A stretch of 64,000 nt of DNA from positions 308,136 through 372,135 of the forward strand of contig CBDCFM010000015.1 in NCBI GenBank assembly GCA_965216035.1, written 5' to 3'. The translations under genes and the position numbers were made by a program. How positions within the stretch are numbered: position 1 is the stretch's first letter; the number at the start of each line of letters is the position of its first letter. The stretch comes from G963664115 sp965216035 (GTDB lineage: Bacteria; Acidobacteriota; Terriglobia; 20CM-2-55-15). This document shows, piece after piece, positions 21,952 through 31,650 of the stretch. The notes beneath the pieces were generated by a model. The model had not been told where the DNA came from. It did not search any database and saw only the letters and a list, made by a program, of their open reading frames with translations.

Positions 21952-23414
21952 GACCGGGGCACGCTAACGTTTTAGCGCTGGTGTTGATCGTGACGGCTGG
22001 ATGTGCGAAGAGCGTTCCGATTCCTCAACACGACCTTCGGGTTTCAAGTCCCGACCAGTGGACTGGCGGCGAACTGGATACGGAGACTGACGTTCAGGAA
22101 TGGTGGACATATTTCGAGGACGCCGACCTCAACCGGGCAATTGCAGAAGCGCTAGAGGGAAACCACGATCTTCGAGCTGTGGCGGCGAGGATCGAAACGG
22201 CTCGCGCGGATGCGGTCATTGCGGGAGCCCCACTATTGCCCGACGCGAACCTGACAGTCGGTCGCGGTCAGCAGCGGCAGAATTTTATCGGCTTTCCGAT
22301 CCCGGGGAGCGAATCCGGTGTTTTGAGCTCGACCTCGACCAACTACACACTGCGTTTGAACGCCAGCTGGGAGCCGGACGTCTGGGGACGAATTCTTTCC
22401 GGTGAGCTTGGGGCGGTCACGAACACGCGAACCCGCTATGCCGATCTGGCGGCGGCCCGCCTTTCGTTAACGGGTCAGGTTGCCCGGGCCTGGTTCGCCT
22501 TGGTCGAGGCCCAAAGGCAGGTCGAGTTGGCTGAGATATCGCTTGAAAGCTACCGCGTGTCCTCCCGGCGGATCCAGGTGCGGTTCCAGAGCGGCCTACG
22601 CCCGTCGTTGGATTTGAGGCTGGCCCTCACCGAAGTCGCGACGGCGGAAGCCACACTCGAACAGCGGCTCGACCAGCTCGACCGCGCCCGTCGAGGACTG
22701 GAGGCTTTGATGGGCCGGTACCCGTCGGGAGACTACGCGGTGCTTTCCGAATTACCCGATCTGCCGACATCCGTTCCCGGGGGACTGCCATCAGAGCTGG
22801 TACATCGCCGGCCGGACCTGGTTTCGGCCGAACTGCAGGTGCTGGCTGCCGATACACGGATGGCTGAGGCCCGCGCGGACCTGCGTCCGCGATTCAGCCT
22901 GACATCGGGAACCGGCTCCTCCAGCGACGACCTGATCGGATTGATCGACCACAATCTCTTCGTCTGGAACCTTGTGGGAAATCTTGTCCAGCCTCTGTTC
23001 AATAACGGTCGTCTAAAGGCGACCGTGGACCGGAATCAAGGCACCGTCGACGAATTACTGGCCGATTATGAGAGTCGCATTCTTCAGTCGTACCGGGAAG
23101 TTGAGTCCGCCCTGGCCTCGGAAGAGACCCTCCTCCGGCGGGAGCGGGCGACGGAAGAGGCGGTCAGTCAGTCCCTGGCGGCCCAGGACCTGGCCGAGGA
23201 ACGCTATCGCCTGGGGTTGGCCGACATTATCACTGTGCTTTCCGCACAACGGGCGGCTTACAGCTCGGAAAGCCAGCTGCTGGCACTGCGGCGCGCGCGT
23301 CTGGATAATCGAGTCGATCTCCATCTGGCGCTGGGCGGGGGCTTTGACAGTGGTGACGTACCTTCGGCTCTGGATGCGACGGCCATGGCTAATTTCGAGG
23401 GTGAATCCAATTGA
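21948..23414 (+). CDS. RND efflux outer-membrane factor (NodT/OprM type)
   Basis: A 488-residue lipoprotein: signal peptide with lipobox ending VTAGC, then the two OEP repeats of the TolC family (about residues 55-245 and 265-465). Typical elements are TARADAVIAGAPLLP, SWEPDVWGRI and LVHRRPDLVSAELQVLAAD. It forms the trimeric outer-membrane exit duct of the pump. It is translationally coupled to tetR (ATGA) and to the adaptor gene downstream (TTGA). Confidence 0.93.
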   Translation: MRPGHANVLALVLIVTAGCAKSVPIPQHDLRVSSPDQWTGGELDTETDVQEWWTYFEDADLNRAIAEALEGNHDLRAVAARIETARADAVIAGAPLLPDANLTVGRGQQRQNFIGFPIPGSESGVLSSTSTNYTLRLNASWEPDVWGRILSGELGAVTNTRTRYADLAAARLSLTGQVARAWFALVEAQRQVELAEISLESYRVSSRRIQVRFQSGLRPSLDLRLALTEVATAEATLEQRLDQLDRARRGLEALMGRYPSGDYAVLSELPDLPTSVPGGLPSELVHRRPDLVSAELQVLAADTRMAEARADLRPRFSLTSGTGSSSDDLIGLIDHNLFVWNLVGNLVQPLFNNGRLKATVDRNQGTVDELLADYESRILQSYREVESALASEETLLRRERATEEAVSQSLAAQDLAEERYRLGLADIITVLSAQRAAYSSESQLLALRRARLDNRVDLHLALGGGFDSGDVPSALDATAMANFEGESN

Positions 23415-24643
23415 TCAAACAATTGCTCAGAATCTTGTTGCCGATTTTGGTCATCGTTGCGGCCGGATATGCGGGCCTGACGATGATTCAGAACCGGCCC
23501 ATTCCCGAAACGCGTGTCGTCGAAGCCACGATTCCATTGGTCGAGACGATGGAGGTCGCCTATTCCAGCGTCAGAATGCGGGTGAGGGCTGAAGGCACAG
23601 TGGCTCCCCGGACCGAGGCCGAGTTCGTTCCCGAGGTGTCTGGGCGGGTGATGGAAATAGCGCCATCACTGGCTGTAGGCGGATTTTTCGAACAAGGAGA
23701 CGTATTACTCCGACTCGATTCCCGGGAGTACGAACTGGCGGTGACTCGTTCTCGAGCATTGATCGCGCAAGCGGAGTTGCGCCTGGAGACCGAGCGCCAG
23801 GAGGCGGCTGTTGCCATGGAAGAGTGGGAGTTGTTGGGTGCGGGTCAGCCAACGCCGTTGGCAATGCGGGAGCCTCAAATAGCGGAAGCTGAGGCGTCCC
23901 TGGCTTCCGCCGAGGCGACTCTCGAACAGGCGGAGTACGACCTGGAGCGAACCCTCGTGCGTGCCCCGTTTGCCGGCCGCGTCCGTTCAAAACGCGTCGA
24001 TGTAGGACAGTTCGTTCAACGTGGAAGCTCCCTGGCCACGCTTTACGCCGTCGATGCTGTGGAAGTCCGGCTTCCGATTCCCGATAGCGAACTCCAGTTC
24101 GTCGATCTACCCCTCGCCTATCGCGGTGATGGTGGATCTGAGTCCGTCGCTGGACCCGAAGTTGTTCTACGGGCTAACTTTGCCGGCAGTGAACATGAGT
24201 GGCGCGGACGGATTGTCCGCACTGAAGGGGAGATCGATCCGCGCACGCGCATGGTGCACGCGATCGCCCGCGTCGAAGATCCCTACGCCCGAACCGAAGA
24301 GCGCCTGCGTCCACCGCTTGCGCTGGGCATGTTTGTGGAAGCGGAGATCCTGGGTCGATCTTCCGGACAGGTGGCCATTCTTCCGCGATCCGTTTTAAGG
24401 GGTGCGGATCAGGTTCTGGTTGTAGATCCAGAAGGCGTGTTGCGCTTTTACGAGGTGGAAATTTTCCGCCTGGAGCGGGACCTGGTAATGGTGCGATCCG
24501 GCTTGAAGGCCGGTGATCGAATCGTGGTGTCTCCCCTGGAAAACGCCGTCAACGGAATGCGTGTCCGTGTGAGCGAAGCGGTTCCGGATCAGGAATCCGC
24601 GGGAGAAAGTGGCACTGCGGGCGTGGATTCGGCAGGGGAGTAG
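23411..24643 (+). CDS. RND efflux periplasmic adaptor (HlyD/MFP family)
   Basis: A 410-residue protein starting at TTG 23411, overlapping the upstream stop as TTGA. An N-terminal anchor (about residues 7-25) is followed by the beta-barrel/lipoyl segment (EFVPEVSGRVMEIAP, GDVLLRLDSREYEL), a helical hairpin with repeated AEASLASAEATLEQAEYDLERT, and the second lipoyl half (LVRAPFAGRVRSKRVDVGQFV). It links the inner-membrane pump to the outer-membrane duct. The gene is four bases from the permease start. Confidence 0.93.
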   Translation: MIKQLLRILLPILVIVAAGYAGLTMIQNRPIPETRVVEATIPLVETMEVAYSSVRMRVRAEGTVAPRTEAEFVPEVSGRVMEIAPSLAVGGFFEQGDVLLRLDSREYELAVTRSRALIAQAELRLETERQEAAVAMEEWELLGAGQPTPLAMREPQIAEAEASLASAEATLEQAEYDLERTLVRAPFAGRVRSKRVDVGQFVQRGSSLATLYAVDAVEVRLPIPDSELQFVDLPLAYRGDGGSESVAGPEVVLRANFAGSEHEWRGRIVRTEGEIDPRTRMVHAIARVEDPYARTEERLRPPLALGMFVEAEILGRSSGQVAILPRSVLRGADQVLVVDPEGVLRFYEVEIFRLERDLVMVRSGLKAGDRIVVSPLENAVNGMRVRVSEAVPDQESAGESGTAGVDSAGE

Positions 24644-24646
24644 TCA

Positions 24647-27600
24647 ATGAAATCGCTGATCGAGTGGTTTGCACACAACGGCGTCGTCGCCAATCTACTG
24701 ATGTTCATCATCATCATTCTGGGTGTGATGGGGATCTTTGCCGTGAATCAGGAAGTGTTCCCCGAGTTTGAAGCCCAGATGATCTCGGTTTCGGTGCCCT
24801 ACCGAGGTGCGGCGCCTGAAGAGGTTGAGGAAGCGGTTTCGGTCCGTCTTGAGGAATCGATTCAGGGCTTGGAAGGCGTGAAACAGCATACGTCTACCTC
24901 CTCCGAAGGCTCGGCGTCATTGTTGGTTGAGGTTGAGACGGGCTACGACACGCGAGAGGTTCTCGACGACGTAAAGGCTCGCGTCGATGCGATTTCTACG
25001 TTCCCGCTGGAGACAGAGGAGCCCATCGTTCAAGAAGTGTTGATCCGGATGCAGGTGATCAACGTCTCGGTGTACGGGGACACGGGTGAACTGAATCTCA
25101 AGCTGCTCGGCGAACAGGTCCGGGACGACCTTCTGGCGCTGGACGGCATCAGCCAGGCCGATCTTAGAAGCATTCGACCCTACGAGATTGCCATCGAGGT
25201 GTCCGAGGATGCGCTCAGACGCTATGGCTTGACGTTTGACGATGTCGCGCAGGCCGTCCGGCGGTCGTCAATAGATCTTCCCGGTGGTTCGGTCAACTCC
25301 GAGGCCGGAGAAATCCTTCTGCGCACTGAAGGGCAAGCCTACATTGGCGAAGAGTATGAAGACCTGACGCTGCTGACACGGCCGGATGGCAGTCGCCTGA
25401 GGATCGCCGACGTGGCGACGGTGATCGACGGCTTTGAAGAGACGGACCAGTGGTCGAGGTTCGACGGCCAACCTGCGGTCATGATCCAGGTATATCGCGT
25501 GGGGAATGAAAACGCTCCAGATGTGTCTCGGATCGTGCGTGACTACGTTCAAGAGGCGGGCAATGTCCTGCCTCCAGGCATTTCGATCGCGACCTGGCAA
25601 GACACCTCCGAGATGCTGGAAGACCGTACCAACATGCTCCTGCGTAACGGCTTTACCGGACTGTTGCTCGTTTTTGTCGTATTGACCTTTTTCTTGCGCC
25701 TGCGCCTGGCGATCTGGGTGGTTATCGGTATTCCTGTCGCGTTTCTAGGTGCCGTGTCGACGATGCAGTTCACGGGGATGACGATCAACATGATGACGTT
25801 GTTTTCGTTCATCCTGGTTCTGGGAATCGTTGTTGACGACGCGATTATCATTGCCGAACGGATCCACTACCGTCAGGACGCATACGGTGATGGCTTGAAA
25901 GGTGCGATCGTTGGAACCCAGGAGGTGGCCCTTCCTGTGATATTCGGAGTTCTGACGACGGTGGCCGCTTTTACTCCATTCATGATGGTTCCGGGCATGA
26001 TGGGCAATTTTACCCGGGCAATTCCCTTGATCGTCATTCCGGTCCTACTGTTTTCGCTCGTTGAATCGCAACTCGTGCTGCCCTACCACCTCTCCCATCA
26101 CGCTCCGAAACAGCAAGAGACGAAGCGGCACTTGCTCGCGCGGGCGTGGAATGGTTTCTTCGACGGATTTACTCATATGCTGGAGTGGTTCGTTCGCGTG
26201 GTTTATACCCCCGTTCTGAGTCAGGCCATCGAGTGGCGCTACCTGACCGCATCGATAGCCGTGGCCGCCCTGGTCCTGACCCTCGGGATGATCTATGGCG
26301 GCCTGATCAATTATGTCTTCATGCCCAACATGGATTCCGACAACGTCATCGTAGCGCTGACGATGCCGGAGCAGACTCCCGCTGAAGTCACGGCGCGGGC
26401 AATAGAAGATATCGAGCGAGCGTCGCTCGAGTTAGGCGCGGACCTGGAGGCTGAATTTGGCTATCCGCTCTTCAGGCATGTGCTATCGAGCGTAGGAGAG
26501 AGGCCGTCGGAGGCCCAGAATCCGATGGGGGGTGGTGTGTCACCGTCGCAGGCCTACCTTGGAGAGCTCAACATCGAGCTCATTCCGGGAGATACCCGTC
26601 CACTCTCCAGCGCACAGATTGGCAATCGCCTTCGAGAGCGAGTTGCGCCGATTCCCGGCGTCGTGGAACTGGCTTACAACACGGACTTGATGACCGGGGG
26701 CGGGAAGCCCATTGATGTCCAGTTGGCCGGGCCGGATGTCGATGAATTGCGCCGGGTGGCGGCCGAGGTCCGAAGCCGTTTAGCGGAATATCCCGGCGTG
26801 ATCGACATCACGGACTCCTTCCGAGGCGGCAAACCCGAAATCGAGTTGACTATTCAACCCAGCGCGGAATCCCTCGGCTTATCTCTCCAGGATATGGGCC
26901 GGCAGGTTCGCCAAGGCTTCTTCGGCGAAGAAGCCCAGCGGATTCAGCGGGGCCGGGACGATGTGCGCGTCATGGTCCGCTATCCTGCCGAGGAGCGTGA
27001 GTCTATTGGCGATCTGGAGTATATGAGGATCCGTACACCGGATGGTGGACAGGTGCCCTTTGCTACAGTTGCGGTCGCCGAGGTGGGGCGCGGTTTCTCC
27101 AGCATCCGGCGGGTGGATCGACAGCGGGCGATCAACGTGACGGCCGGCGTGGACGAGGAAGTGGGGAATGCCAACACGATCCTCTTCGATTTTTCGGCCA
27201 ACCACATGCCCGAAATTCTGGAGGATCATCCACAGGTGACCTACTCCCTCGAAGGAGAGCAGCAGATGGAGGGTGAGTTTATCGGAGGCCTGATCAACGG
27301 ATTTCTAGTGGCCCTCTTCGTCATCTTTGCGTTGATGGCCATTCCGTTTAAGTCGTACGTGCAGCCTGTGATCGTGATGTCTGCTATTCCGTTCGGCCTG
27401 GTTGGCGCCGTGATTGGCCATGTTGTCCTCGGGTTTACGCTGAACTTCATGTCGATGCTGGGGATGGTTGCGGTTGCTGGCGTTGTTGTTAACGACAGTC
27501 TGGTGCTGGTTCATTTCATCAATCGGCAGGTGGCTAAGCATGGATCTTTGAAGAACGCAGTGGCTGAGGCGGGCGCGGCGCGTTTCCGACCGATTCTGCT

Positions 27601-27838
27601 GACCTCCTTGACTACAACCGCTGGCGTTACGCCGTTGATGCTTGAAACCAGTCTTCAGGCCCAGTTCATGATACCGATGACTGTGGCGATGGCCTCCGGC
27701 GTTCTGTTTGCCACACTGATCACGTTGCTGCTGGTACCATCGCTTTACATGATCCTGGAGGATTTAAGAGGCATCTTCGGTTTTCGGAATCACTTGTTAA
27801 CGGAACCGGCGCTGGAATCTCCGATCTCCGGCGATTAG
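24647..27838 (+). CDS. RND-family efflux permease (AcrB-like)
   Basis: A 1063-residue inner-membrane proton antiporter of normal RND length. N-terminal TM1 is followed by the first periplasmic loop. The TM4 motif LGIVVDDAIIIAERI carries the paired Asp residues of proton relay. A second large loop and TM7-12 follow, ending VLFATLITLLLVPSLYMILEDLRG. The sequence is nearer to the hydrophobe/amphiphile or general RND group than to heavy-metal pumps, but no substrate can be read from it. Together with the adaptor, OMF and TetR it makes a complete tripartite efflux system. Confidence 0.95.
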   Translation: MKSLIEWFAHNGVVANLLMFIIIILGVMGIFAVNQEVFPEFEAQMISVSVPYRGAAPEEVEEAVSVRLEESIQGLEGVKQHTSTSSEGSASLLVEVETGYDTREVLDDVKARVDAISTFPLETEEPIVQEVLIRMQVINVSVYGDTGELNLKLLGEQVRDDLLALDGISQADLRSIRPYEIAIEVSEDALRRYGLTFDDVAQAVRRSSIDLPGGSVNSEAGEILLRTEGQAYIGEEYEDLTLLTRPDGSRLRIADVATVIDGFEETDQWSRFDGQPAVMIQVYRVGNENAPDVSRIVRDYVQEAGNVLPPGISIATWQDTSEMLEDRTNMLLRNGFTGLLLVFVVLTFFLRLRLAIWVVIGIPVAFLGAVSTMQFTGMTINMMTLFSFILVLGIVVDDAIIIAERIHYRQDAYGDGLKGAIVGTQEVALPVIFGVLTTVAAFTPFMMVPGMMGNFTRAIPLIVIPVLLFSLVESQLVLPYHLSHHAPKQQETKRHLLARAWNGFFDGFTHMLEWFVRVVYTPVLSQAIEWRYLTASIAVAALVLTLGMIYGGLINYVFMPNMDSDNVIVALTMPEQTPAEVTARAIEDIERASLELGADLEAEFGYPLFRHVLSSVGERPSEAQNPMGGGVSPSQAYLGELNIELIPGDTRPLSSAQIGNRLRERVAPIPGVVELAYNTDLMTGGGKPIDVQLAGPDVDELRRVAAEVRSRLAEYPGVIDITDSFRGGKPEIELTIQPSAESLGLSLQDMGRQVRQGFFGEEAQRIQRGRDDVRVMVRYPAEERESIGDLEYMRIRTPDGGQVPFATVAVAEVGRGFSSIRRVDRQRAINVTAGVDEEVGNANTILFDFSANHMPEILEDHPQVTYSLEGEQQMEGEFIGGLINGFLVALFVIFALMAIPFKSYVQPVIVMSAIPFGLVGAVIGHVVLGFTLNFMSMLGMVAVAGVVVNDSLVLVHFINRQVAKHGSLKNAVAEAGAARFRPILLTSLTTTAGVTPLMLETSLQAQFMIPMTVAMASGVLFATLITLLLVPSLYMILEDLRGIFGFRNHLLTEPALESPISGD

Positions 27839-28178
27839 AAGTGAATAGGGTCAGAGCCTATTTCCTTTCTAACCCGCCGGTATGCCGTCGGTTCCTATGG
27901 CAGTGAGGGCGGGGGCAGTGGGCCAGGTCGGTGTAGGGTCGGAGTCGTTGGCCAGGGGGATCGCCCCAATGGAGATTGGCCTAACTGCACAGCGTCAGAA
28001 TCAGCAGTGGCAAGGCAGTGGTAACGCGTTGGAAAGGAGTTGACACCTTTACTCGGCGCGGACTACGATCTGAAATAATCAGGCAATTCAACTACTCGCT
28101 AAAACCCGAAATCTGTTTCGCTGAGCGTACTCGCGTGGAGGTTTCGGGCCCTCGAACTTAGAGCAATCAGGAGGATGG
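27839..28178. other. Intergenic region after the efflux operon
   Basis: It contains a weak hairpin (aatagg 27844-27849, cctatt 27857-27862) soon after the permease stop, which may act in termination. Further on there is a sigma70-like promoter, listed separately. The rest shows no gene. Confidence 0.45.
28040..28069 (+). promoter_or_regulatory. Possible promoter of DUF6152 module 1
   Basis: TTGACA at 28040-28045, an 18-bp spacer and TACGAT at 28064-28069, about 110 bp ahead of the first DUF6152 gene and in the same direction. This is a motif match only. Confidence 0.4.
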
Positions 28179-28592
28179 ATGAACAATCACAGGATTGGAC
28201 TAATCTGTGCCACTTTCGCCCTGGTGGCTGGCCTGTCCCTCGCAGTTGGACCGCTATTCGCCCATCATGGCCGCGGGCAGACCTACAATGGGGATCAAGA
28301 GCTCTCAGTAGATGGGACGGTGACTGAATTCGCATGGCGCAATCCTCATGTTACGCTCTTCCTGGATTCGATCGACGAGGACGGTAGTATTGTCAGCTGG
28401 GGCTTCGAAGTCAGCAACGTGAGCACGATGTCCCGGCAAGGCTGGAGCAGAAATATCTTCAAACCGGGACAGGAAATCAACGTCACCTATAATCCCGCCC
28501 GCTCCGGCGCCCCAATAGGTGTTCTCCGCAAGGTCACTCTGCCTGACGGCACGATTGTGGGGTCACGGGGCAACGCGAACACGATCGAATAG
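28179..28592 (+). CDS. DUF6152 family exported protein, module copy 1
   Basis: A 137-residue protein. The signal peptide ends at about residue 28 and is followed by H29-H30-G31. Conserved family features are FAWRNPHVTLFLDS, VSWGFEV and SRQGWSRNIFKPG. The mature domain is about 105 residues, beta-rich by eye and probably periplasmic. The family is annotated only as DUF6152. The His-His at or near the predicted mature N-terminus could bind a metal, but that is inference. AGGAGGATGG gives a strong ribosome-binding site. A secreted SGxW-family gene follows 69 bp later, the same pairing seen in three other places in this window. Confidence 0.85.
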   Translation: MNNHRIGLICATFALVAGLSLAVGPLFAHHGRGQTYNGDQELSVDGTVTEFAWRNPHVTLFLDSIDEDGSIVSWGFEVSNVSTMSRQGWSRNIFKPGQEINVTYNPARSGAPIGVLRKVTLPDGTIVGSRGNANTIE

Positions 28593-28661
28593 CCGGGTCT
28601 CGGAATGCACAGGACGCGCCCGGCGACTTCAGTCCTAACAAATAGCTAAGGAGCTCAGGAT

Positions 28662-29465
28662 ATGCGAAATCGGTCGACGGTCCCCGTTTGGATACCGGTG
28701 CTCGTTATTGCGCTGGCAGTCCTTGCCGTGGCCCAACCGTCGTTGGCCGAGCAACAGTCGGCCGAGTTTGATCCGCACGATTTCTCCGGCTACTGGATCG
28801 GGGATACCCCTCGAAACAACGATCCTCCTCCACTGACACCGGCTGGCGTTGCAATGATGGAGGGGCGTGTTCCGGACTACCTCACCACCCTGCCCAACGA
28901 AAGTAACGACCCGATGTACATGTGCAATCCACAGGGTTTTCCCAGGCTCGTGTGGGAGGAGAATGAACCCATCGAATTCATTCACACTGCAGATAGGGTC
29001 ATACAACACTTTCAGTGGGAGCGAACCCTGCGCGAACTCTGGTTGGATGGGCGGGATCTGCCCTCTGGGGAAAATCTCGACAACCTGGGACCGGCCTGGT
29101 ATGGACACTCCGTTGCTGAGTGGGAGGGCAATACGCTTGTCGTCCGAACAACGGGTCTGGACGAAAGAGCGTGGCTCGATGAATTCGCCAATCCATTGGG
29201 ATTCGATGCGGTGTTCGAAGAGCGGTACACTCGGACCGGCGCCAACACGATCGAGGGTCGATTGGTTGTCAATGACGCGAAAAATTACACTGCGCCCTGG
29301 CGGCATGAGGCCACCGTCTTCACCCGCATGCGACCCGAAGACGTGAGCTTTTTCGGATGGACAGGCTTGTTTTCAGGGGTCACGGAGGCAATTTGTGCGC
29401 CCATGAACGAGTTGGGTGAGTTCAACCGTAGAATCCGTGATCCGAGTCTCGCGGGAGGCAACTAA
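28662..29465 (+). CDS. Secreted SGxW-family protein of unknown function, module copy 1
   Basis: A 267-residue protein with a signal peptide (about residues 1-29). Features shared with the copies at 35.5, 46.5 and 47.8 kb are an opening D-F-S-G-Y-W, a Cys-containing CNPQGFPRL, then RVIQHFQW and LWLDGRDLP, then YGHSVAEWEGNTLVVRTTGL and RAWLDEF, a YTxPW stretch, and a C-terminal Cys before EFNRRIRDP. The fold is probably beta-rich, and the two conserved Cys could form a disulfide. I know this family only as uncharacterised. It pairs with DUF6152, pointing to a joint extracytoplasmic role. Confidence 0.75.
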   Translation: MRNRSTVPVWIPVLVIALAVLAVAQPSLAEQQSAEFDPHDFSGYWIGDTPRNNDPPPLTPAGVAMMEGRVPDYLTTLPNESNDPMYMCNPQGFPRLVWEENEPIEFIHTADRVIQHFQWERTLRELWLDGRDLPSGENLDNLGPAWYGHSVAEWEGNTLVVRTTGLDERAWLDEFANPLGFDAVFEERYTRTGANTIEGRLVVNDAKNYTAPWRHEATVFTRMRPEDVSFFGWTGLFSGVTEAICAPMNELGEFNRRIRDPSLAGGN

Positions 29466-29686
29466 ACGGTCTTTGCAACATGGAGTCTGAAGGTCGAACT
29501 CGTCCCGTGTGCTCGCGAGTTGATCAGCCTTCAGTGACCGCTTCGCAATTCATAACAGAACGCGCCCGCAACATTTGATTTCGGAATCCCCGTCATCGAC
29601 GATGGCACCTACACGGCTGAGCGTGCCGGTCGGGCGATTCGCGGCCGGGGTTTCGCACACGATTCGGCTCGGGCTCCGGAATCCAC

Positions 29687-31003
29687 ATGAACACGCCAAT
29701 CGTCGAGACGACACGGGAAGGACTCGTTCGCGTCATCCGCCGATGGGACCTCGGCGCAGTCGTCCTGAACTCCACCATCGGCGCCGGAATATTCGGCCTG
29801 CCATCGGCCGTCTTTGCCCTCGTCGGTGTGTATAGCCTGTTCGCATTCATCACCTGCGCAATCCTGGTCACGTTGATCATCACCTGTTTCGCGGAAGTGA
29901 GCAGCCGCTACACTCAAACCGGCGGCCCGTATCTCTACGCACGTGAAGCTTTCGGTTCCGTCATAGGGTTCGAAGTCGGATGGTTAATGTGGATCGCCAG
30001 GATCACGGCTTTCGCTGCCAACTGCAATCTCCTCGTCGCCTACTTAGGTTTCTTTATTCCGTCGGTCGAGAGCGGGGTTTCACGCGCAGCCACAATAACC
30101 ATCATCGTCGTTGCTCTCACAGCGATCAATGTCATCGGCGTCCGCAATGCCACGATTCTCACCAACGGATTGACGATAGCCAAGCTGCTGCCGCTGACTT
30201 TATTCATAGGTGTTGGATTCTTCTTTGTCGAGGGCGGAAGCTACGCTCTAGGCTCGCGGCCGGCTTTTGGAGACTTCTCGGTGTCCGTCCTGCTGCTCGT
30301 GTATGCCTTCACGGGTTTTGAGACGGCAGCAATACCGGCTGGCGAGGCTCGCAATCCCAGGCGCGATCTCCCATGGGCACTGTTGAGCGCGATTGCCGTC
30401 GTGTCGGTCTTATATTTTCTGATTCAGCTGGTCGCAATCGGAACCCTTCCAGAGTTGGCTGGATCGACGCGGCCGCTCGCCGATGCCGGAGCACGGTTTC
30501 TGGGTTCGATGGGTGCCGCCATTATCTCAGCAGGAGCCTTGGTTTCAATTCTTGGAAACCTGAACGTCACCCTGATGGTCACACCGCGGCTGCCTTTTGC
30601 GATGGCCGAACGCAAGGAACTACCTGCCTTCATCGGAGCCACCCACCGACGGTTTCACACGCCGCACATCGCCATATATCTGACGGGATTGATCGTATTG
30701 CTCTTGACGCTGACAGGCACGTTCGTCTACGCCGCCACGATCAGCGTCATTGCAAGATTGTTGGCGTACGCAGCCACGTGTGCCGCCCTCCCATTGCTTC
30801 GCCGCCGCAGGAATTCGCCCGCGGCGACGTTCGTCGCGCCTCTGGGAACAGCCGTTTCCGCAGCCTCTCTTCTCCTGACCGGATGGCTCCTAACCAACAG
30901 CACCGCGATCCAGGCCAGAGACGCTGGGATAGCTGCGGCCATCGGGCTCCTGATCTATTTCGCCTCGGGCCGCGGGGCCGCATCGGATTCGGATCGACCG
31001 TGA
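29687..31003 (+). CDS. APC-superfamily amino-acid permease
   Basis: A 438-residue inner-membrane protein with about 12 TM segments. The TM1 motif LGAVVLNSTIGAGIFGLPS matches the unwound substrate-binding helix of APC transporters, and FAEVSSRYTQTGGPYLYARE in TM2-3 is also diagnostic. GFETAAIPAGEARNPRRDLP is the usual loop after TM6. It would import amino acids or amines; the substrate cannot be told. Its last 114 bp overlap, on the other strand, the end of the exported protein at 30890-31408. It follows SGxW copy 1 in the same direction, with 221 bp between. Confidence 0.92.
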   Translation: MNTPIVETTREGLVRVIRRWDLGAVVLNSTIGAGIFGLPSAVFALVGVYSLFAFITCAILVTLIITCFAEVSSRYTQTGGPYLYAREAFGSVIGFEVGWLMWIARITAFAANCNLLVAYLGFFIPSVESGVSRAATITIIVVALTAINVIGVRNATILTNGLTIAKLLPLTLFIGVGFFFVEGGSYALGSRPAFGDFSVSVLLLVYAFTGFETAAIPAGEARNPRRDLPWALLSAIAVVSVLYFLIQLVAIGTLPELAGSTRPLADAGARFLGSMGAAIISAGALVSILGNLNVTLMVTPRLPFAMAERKELPAFIGATHRRFHTPHIAIYLTGLIVLLLTLTGTFVYAATISVIARLLAYAATCAALPLLRRRRNSPAATFVAPLGTAVSAASLLLTGWLLTNSTAIQARDAGIAAAIGLLIYFASGRGAASDSDRP

Positions 31004-31408
31004 AAAGCCGATGGCACCATCCCCAATACCTTGCAGAAAGTCGAGATCGCGAGCTGGCGCGAGGTCTGCAAACCTCGTTGCTGAACTGTTCTGAAAGACC
31101 AGTATTGAGGAAATTCGTGAGCGGGAACACAGGACTGCGAAATCGATTTGATCGGAACCAGTGAAACGTCCTCTAACAATATTGCCGGGCTCTTCCTCCG
31201 GATACCACACCTGCGGCATCGTGCACTCGCGGCGCTTCAGTTCCTCGAGGATAGAAGAGGGGAGGTCGACGAACGTATCGGGTTGCAGCCGTAGTGTTGC
31301 CTGATCAGCGCGATCAAAGGCAGGATCGGGCTCAGAGGACGGCCGTTGCCCCGCCGTGGTCCCCGAAAGCAATACGACTGACAGGCAAAGGTGAGTGAGT
31401 GTTCGCAT
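30890..31408 (-). CDS. Exported protein, C-terminus probably truncated
   Basis: A 172-residue protein from the ATG at 31408 (AAAGGA upstream) with a signal peptide (MRTLTHLCLSVVLLSGTTAG). The core reads VDLPSSILEELKRREC, then GNIVRGRFTGSDQIDFAVLCSR and SSILVF, then DLDFLQGIGDGAIGFSRSI. This resembles a family of exported acidobacterial proteins that normally continue for some 50 residues more. Here the frame instead runs antisense into the permease gene and loses that similarity after about residue 135, so the 3' end looks lost or replaced. The function is unknown. Confidence 0.55.
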   Translation of the reverse strand: MRTLTHLCLSVVLLSGTTAGQRPSSEPDPAFDRADQATLRLQPDTFVDLPSSILEELKRRECTMPQVWYPEEEPGNIVRGRFTGSDQIDFAVLCSRSRISSILVFQNSSATRFADLAPARDLDFLQGIGDGAIGFSRSIRIRCGPAARGEIDQEPDGRSYPSVSGLDRGAVG

Positions 31409-31650
31409 TAGTCGTCGTCCTTTGCGGCCTAGGTCCTCACCTCGGTTGCGGACAGCCACACGCGAAAACGCAGGGGTGGTGTCAATCCATGGCTTCAATT
31501 TACCTTATACCGCCCGGCCAGCCATGATGCTTTCCTTTTCTTCCTCTTGGTTCGTTTGGGTGTCGTCCAGGGGACTCGCTGAACTAAATAGCTCGATCGT
31601 GCCGAGCATTGCAGGTAGCGCGAATCAAAGTCCCCTCGCAGGCACCTTGA

